Positions 61,901 through 64,000 of a stretch of DNA of 64,000 nt are shown here, piece after piece. The notes under the pieces were generated by a model. That model made no database searches, had not been told where the DNA came from, and saw only the letters and a program-made list of their open reading frames with translations. Position numbers and translations under genes: made by a program. The stretch comes from Adiantum capillus-veneris (taxonomy: Eukaryota; Streptophyta; Polypodiopsida; Polypodiales; Pteridaceae). Position 1 is the first letter of the stretch; each line of letters opens with the position of its first letter. The DNA lies in NCBI GenBank assembly GCA_014529385.2, contig CM043957.1, positions 65,034,003 through 65,098,002 of the forward strand. Reading direction: 5' to 3'.

Positions 61901-62291
61901 TATTCAAGCGAGCATAAAAGTTGGAGTCATAGTGAGGAATGTAGCAGCCGGCCACAAACATGACTTGACCATTTGGTGGGCTGATTTTCAGCCATAAGTA
62001 GCGTTTATACTTATCTTCTTTGACAATGGAAACATCTTTCAAACCCTTTTTGGTCATACATGCTATGCCTCCTTGGCCTCTTCGTTGCTTTGCATTTTTG
62101 GCCCACATCAAAGAATGTACATCGTATTTGTCAAATCCAAGAATTCGTTGCGCATCATGCTCCCATGTTTCGACAAGAAGTATCACATCAGAGTCATTGG
62201 TAAGCTCATCAATGCCAATTCCCGCATTCCATGGATACCCGTTACAATTCCAAAAGCTTATTCGCAAGCGTGAGTTGGTCTCATAGATCAT
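58911..62291 (-). CDS. LINE ORF2: APE endonuclease, reverse transcriptase, zinc knuckle
   Basis: 1126 residues without interruption. The N-terminus is an APE-like endonuclease: Asn15 in SFWNCNG, Glu41 in LLVETW, Asp and Asn in GDMNA (157-161) and SDH (265-267). RT follows with QAGFRKHHST (about 581-590), FVDFKKAFD (615-623), GVKQGCPLSP (673-682) and the catalytic YADD (720-723). Near the C-terminus Cys1054-x2-Cys1057-x9-His1067-x4-Cys1072 forms a CCHC motif. The protein nicks target DNA and reverse-transcribes the element RNA there. The ATG at 62291 lies six bases after the ORF1 stop, so translation may depend on reinitiation. The clade was not determined. Confidence 0.92.
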   Translation of the reverse strand: MIYETNSRLRISFWNCNGYPWNAGIGIDELTNDSDVILLVETWEHDAQRILGFDKYDVHSLMWAKNAKQRRGQGGIACMTKKGLKDVSIVKEDKYKRYLWLKISPPNGQVMFVAGCYIPHYDSNFYARLNMDRDQPFVELEEDIAYYKDQGEVIVFGDMNARTNMLQHDTQQVDMPHVSKRVDDSYMYNRSSNDAKEVDHYGKSLLHMCNSTGMLIANGVSLWQGTNDFTCRKHNGASVIDYMLFSEATLECIQSFTLGEWNPESDHRMLCIDLKCGKRPEHVASNHDVNHLYLRLDFKRALIYADMVDQMLSMIEHQGSPTLECKWKVFKEVIFSCAKECFSAKHMSCKRSKKGSTKKKWFDMECSQARKHLLRLDAIKDKEVYLECSHTYKALVQKKRRRWEVEKQLLLAQEKAHACGKFWQNLKGKRVESFGDLTLEDMYMHCKNLYEQPNVDKMEGCSSLPFMSPFFTIEDVCRALEKLATRKAGDLQGVKAEMIKWTSKKTRYWICDMFNLALQYGMPHDWSANWIKPLHKGGDVNNVNNYRTIMVGSLMAKLFGCIMEMKISEWAEKNGKRALGQAGFRKHHSTIDHLVTLRVLMEASRLKGKKLYCCFVDFKKAFDMVPRGNLWRRMQSLQVPREFMHAVFRIYQKVICRLRMGDGISEFFASTIGVKQGCPLSPTLFGLLIDELEYMVLDFMQQEGIEEVKIGNAVIMLLLYADDVVLLAHTLEDAQKLMSVLERFCLHSGLIVNGSKTKVMLVKTLNEENPCIVYNNEKLEVVDHFKYLGLEVPSNHKWKDCAMRRLEAGKRAYYAFENMCNAGEIKCWALKKYLFDTLVTPVLLYGVEVWGGSIGKSTWKEFENVQKRFLTNFLQVKTQTPYMLLLLESGSLPIEVLGIERVVEYMRKTQRSPLHRLPRIAYEASQKVQKTCKRKILSSGWMLDIKKWFGRWDACHLVKDASIDSQVNEAFLQRQCIMAWEKSGGSRFSHYTTHVAPNYKSLFFSERGNRTPSYILEPIPLSAIRTIASIRLNSHSLRCETGRWGTGEECHRLCTLCPRQVRESEYHTLLECLAFDHIRSSFPHIFSHELSLHTFLSQPRCGLSIATLISAIFEHRESLMNSTHTT

Positions 62292-62297
62292 GTGTCC

Positions 62298-63239
62298 CTA
62301 TTTGTTGGGTGGACTTGCATCCTCCTCAAGTGCCTTTTCTTCTTGAGATGATACCTTAACCTTCTTGCTTCTTTCCTCGTATGCTTTGCGACGTACATTT
62401 TGTTGCATAAGAGTGCGATCCTCATATACATTACAACCTGTTCCTTTGAGGTAGATCCAACCATTGTCAAGGATGATCTTTCTCTTTACCTCATCAGCCA
62501 TGGTACATACAATAGGTCTTTTTCCCGAGCGAGGGACTCCTTGTTTTCCAACTCGATGTGCACCATAAGCCATGATTCCTGACATGCCAAAGTGTGTAGC
62601 AAAAAACTCTTCAATAGCAACCGCAAGAGATTGAGGTGTTTCCATGCTTTCCTCCTTGATTCCACGAATGACGATGTTCTTTGAGCGTTTTTGTCGTTCT
62701 TGCAATTCTTGAGTGTCCACATTCTCTACATTCTTTGCTTGGACAACGGCTTGCGTGATAGGAGATGTAGAAACCACATTATCCTTACATATATCAGCCC
62801 ATGATTTGGATGCATTTCTCATCTCACATACATCATGTCGTATTGTATCTATCGTTTCCTCTTTCAATACATGATCACTCTCAACTTTGCTCAAGCGCTC
62901 TTTCACTACATTCATGTCCACAAGAGAGCGTTTACATTCTTGAACTTCATTCTCAAGATGCATCAAGCGCGTTGTTTGCATTTCAAGAACCTTCTTGAGG
63001 TGCTCATTCTCCACAACGAGAACTCTTAAAGTACCATTCTCCATTGCAAGTGCGCGCAACTCTTCACCTTGCTTGTTGACGGTTTCTTGTAACGAGATCA
63101 AGTAAGCCATGATCATTGCTTCCGTTGTTGTAGACGATGTGGTTGGATTAGCATCCAAATTCCTTGGAGATTTTGCATCATTCTCCATGGCGAGTGTGGC
63201 TTTTCCACCCTTGCGAGTTTTGTCTGACATTGCCTTCAA
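62298..63239 (-). CDS. LINE ORF1: coiled coil plus RRM-like RNA-binding protein
   Basis: 313 residues. The N-terminus is basic and Ser/Thr-rich. From about 45 to 135 it is a Leu/Glu/Lys-rich coiled coil. Near residue 190 it reads NIVIRGIKEE, the start of an L1-type RRM, followed by a helix (AVAIEEFFATHFG), AHRVGKQ and RPIVCTMADEVKRKII, which match the rest of that fold; a basic C-terminus follows. Such ORF1 proteins form trimers and coat the element RNA. Many plant L1 elements instead have a zinc-knuckle ORF1, so this type is notable. The start at 63239 is the first Met of the frame; a Met four residues later is an alternative. Confidence 0.8.
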   Translation of the reverse strand: MKAMSDKTRKGGKATLAMENDAKSPRNLDANPTTSSTTTEAMIMAYLISLQETVNKQGEELRALAMENGTLRVLVVENEHLKKVLEMQTTRLMHLENEVQECKRSLVDMNVVKERLSKVESDHVLKEETIDTIRHDVCEMRNASKSWADICKDNVVSTSPITQAVVQAKNVENVDTQELQERQKRSKNIVIRGIKEESMETPQSLAVAIEEFFATHFGMSGIMAYGAHRVGKQGVPRSGKRPIVCTMADEVKRKIILDNGWIYLKGTGCNVYEDRTLMQQNVRRKAYEERSKKVKVSSQEEKALEEDASPPNK

Positions 63240-63453
63240 GTCGGCAACAAAAAACGCAAAGTTTTGACAGTTTTTTCAGTTCTGAGATGCTGTTACAGCA
63301 AAGCCTTCCATTACACAGAAAAATTCTGTCTTTACATCAATGCGTAGAGGGCTACGTGCTCTTCGATTGAGGTTATAGATCACCTAAATCGGAGTTCGGA
63401 TGAGCAAGTTATGGTCAAAAGAGTGAACTGCTGTCTACTAGGTCAAAAAACGG
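63240..63453 (-). other. LINE 5' untranslated part
   Basis: About 210 bp between ORF1 and the microsatellite. No ORF. It may hold the internal promoter; no motif was recognised. Confidence 0.5.

Positions 63454-63545
<92 letters not shown>
63454..63545 (+). repeat. Compound (TG)n/(AG)n microsatellite
   Basis: About 24 TG units followed by about 21 GA units. It borders the LINE 5' end and has the same order as the tract at 2519. Confidence 0.95.
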
Positions 63546-63547
<2 letters not shown>

Positions 63548-63867
63548 AAGGGACAGAGAGAGAGAGAGAGAGAATCCACCCAGTATGTAGACAAAGGAAC
63601 ATGCTCAAAAGAACCAAGGTTTAGTGTAATCCCACCTACAAAATTTGAGATTTACCTCTACATTTTAAATTTGAAAGAGTGCCATATAGTCCTGATGACT
63701 GCGAGAGAGAGAGGGAGAGAGAGAGGGGCACCAGAAGAGGGCAGCTATACTAGATAGTCGGACAACACTCCCGGCTTAAGGGTAAGAGGGGCCATGCCGC
63801 CGCCGAAGCTCTGCACTGTTTTTGATAGATGGGGAGAGAGGAAATCTCTCCAAATGCAATCACGTAC
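63546..63867. other. Short spacer with GA tracts
   Basis: GA-rich tracts near 63556-63573 and 63702-63724. No gene seen. Confidence 0.4.
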
Positions 63868-64000
63868 ACTTTGTGCTTGAGGAGCTTCCCATCGGGGATG
63901 TCATCTCTTGGGATGCATTGATTGAGGGATATGCCCAAGTTGGACAAGCCCAAGAAGCTCTGGGATGTTTTCGGCGAATGCGAAGCAAGGGTGTCTCTCT
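63868..64000 (+). pseudogene. PPR repeat fragment at the window end
   Basis: Open across one full PPR repeat: DVISWDALIEGYAQVGQAQE, then ALGCFRRMRSKGVS. It is preceded in a nearby frame by ITYTLC and LEELPIG. It is the best-preserved PPR piece and may continue past 64000 into a longer gene. Confidence 0.8.

Larger units (their letters stand above)
58831..63453 (-). mobile_element. APE-type LINE, both ORFs open
   Basis: Minus strand: a short 5' untranslated part (about 63453-63240), ORF1 (63239-62298), ORF2 (62291-58911), a 53-bp 3' part and a (CTAT)n tail (58857-58831) in place of poly-A. GA/CT microsatellites lie on both sides, so a target duplication cannot be defined. Both ORFs are uninterrupted, and the motifs of endonuclease and RT are complete, which suggests a young copy. 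Confidence 0.88.

Overview
This is a plant nuclear window made almost entirely of transposable elements, and no intact host gene is certain. The coding traces are plant-type Ty3 and Ty1/copia retrotransposons, a plant-type Helitron, an APE-type LINE and fragments of pentatricopeptide-repeat (PPR) genes. The PPR pieces carry the DVISWNALIAGYAQ-type repeat, with spacers resembling the very large PPR families of ferns and other seed-free land plants. A fern-like plant is therefore my best guess; this is inference. Long TG/AG/CT microsatellites and poly-C runs are frequent.

Layout. (1) 1-27412: a giant Ty3-type element (element A, about 19 kb without insertions), plus strand. It has a truncated 5' LTR fused to a host-gene 5' end, a tRNA-Asp-type primer site, a leader with perfect palindromes, gag, protease, RT, RNase H, two zinc-binding modules, integrase, a second retropepsin-like domain, a basic tail, an internal copy of the polypurine tract, a regularly spaced palindrome array, a third ORF of about 1150 codons, the 3' polypurine tract and a 935-bp 3' LTR. 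It carries a TIR transposon (1076-3069) and a copia element (17549-23654), which itself contains an antisense solo LTR (21874-22814). (2) 27413-40190: two inverted, diverged copies of one unit with an uncharacterised membrane-protein-like gene. The second copy is interrupted by a duplicated LTR-leader fragment of element A (29847-31694) and by a degenerate minus-strand Ty3 element (32746-38540). (3) 40191-47960: poly-C and GA tracts, a minisatellite, a complex satellite, scattered PPR fragments and one clean 208-aa ORF. (4) 47970-52632: a Helitron Rep-helicase gene broken by stops and frameshifts. (5) 52633-58670: no recognisable gene. (6) 58831-63453, minus strand: a LINE with two uninterrupted ORFs, the most intact element here. 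(7) 63454-64000: microsatellite and a PPR fragment.

The most unusual object is element A. It combines a palindrome repeated at 285-286-bp intervals, a protease-like domain after integrase, a duplicated polypurine tract and a long coiled-coil third ORF. All its genes carry stops or frameshifts, so this copy is dead. The architecture should be tested in better-preserved relatives. All family calls rest on motifs read by eye; no database search was possible.
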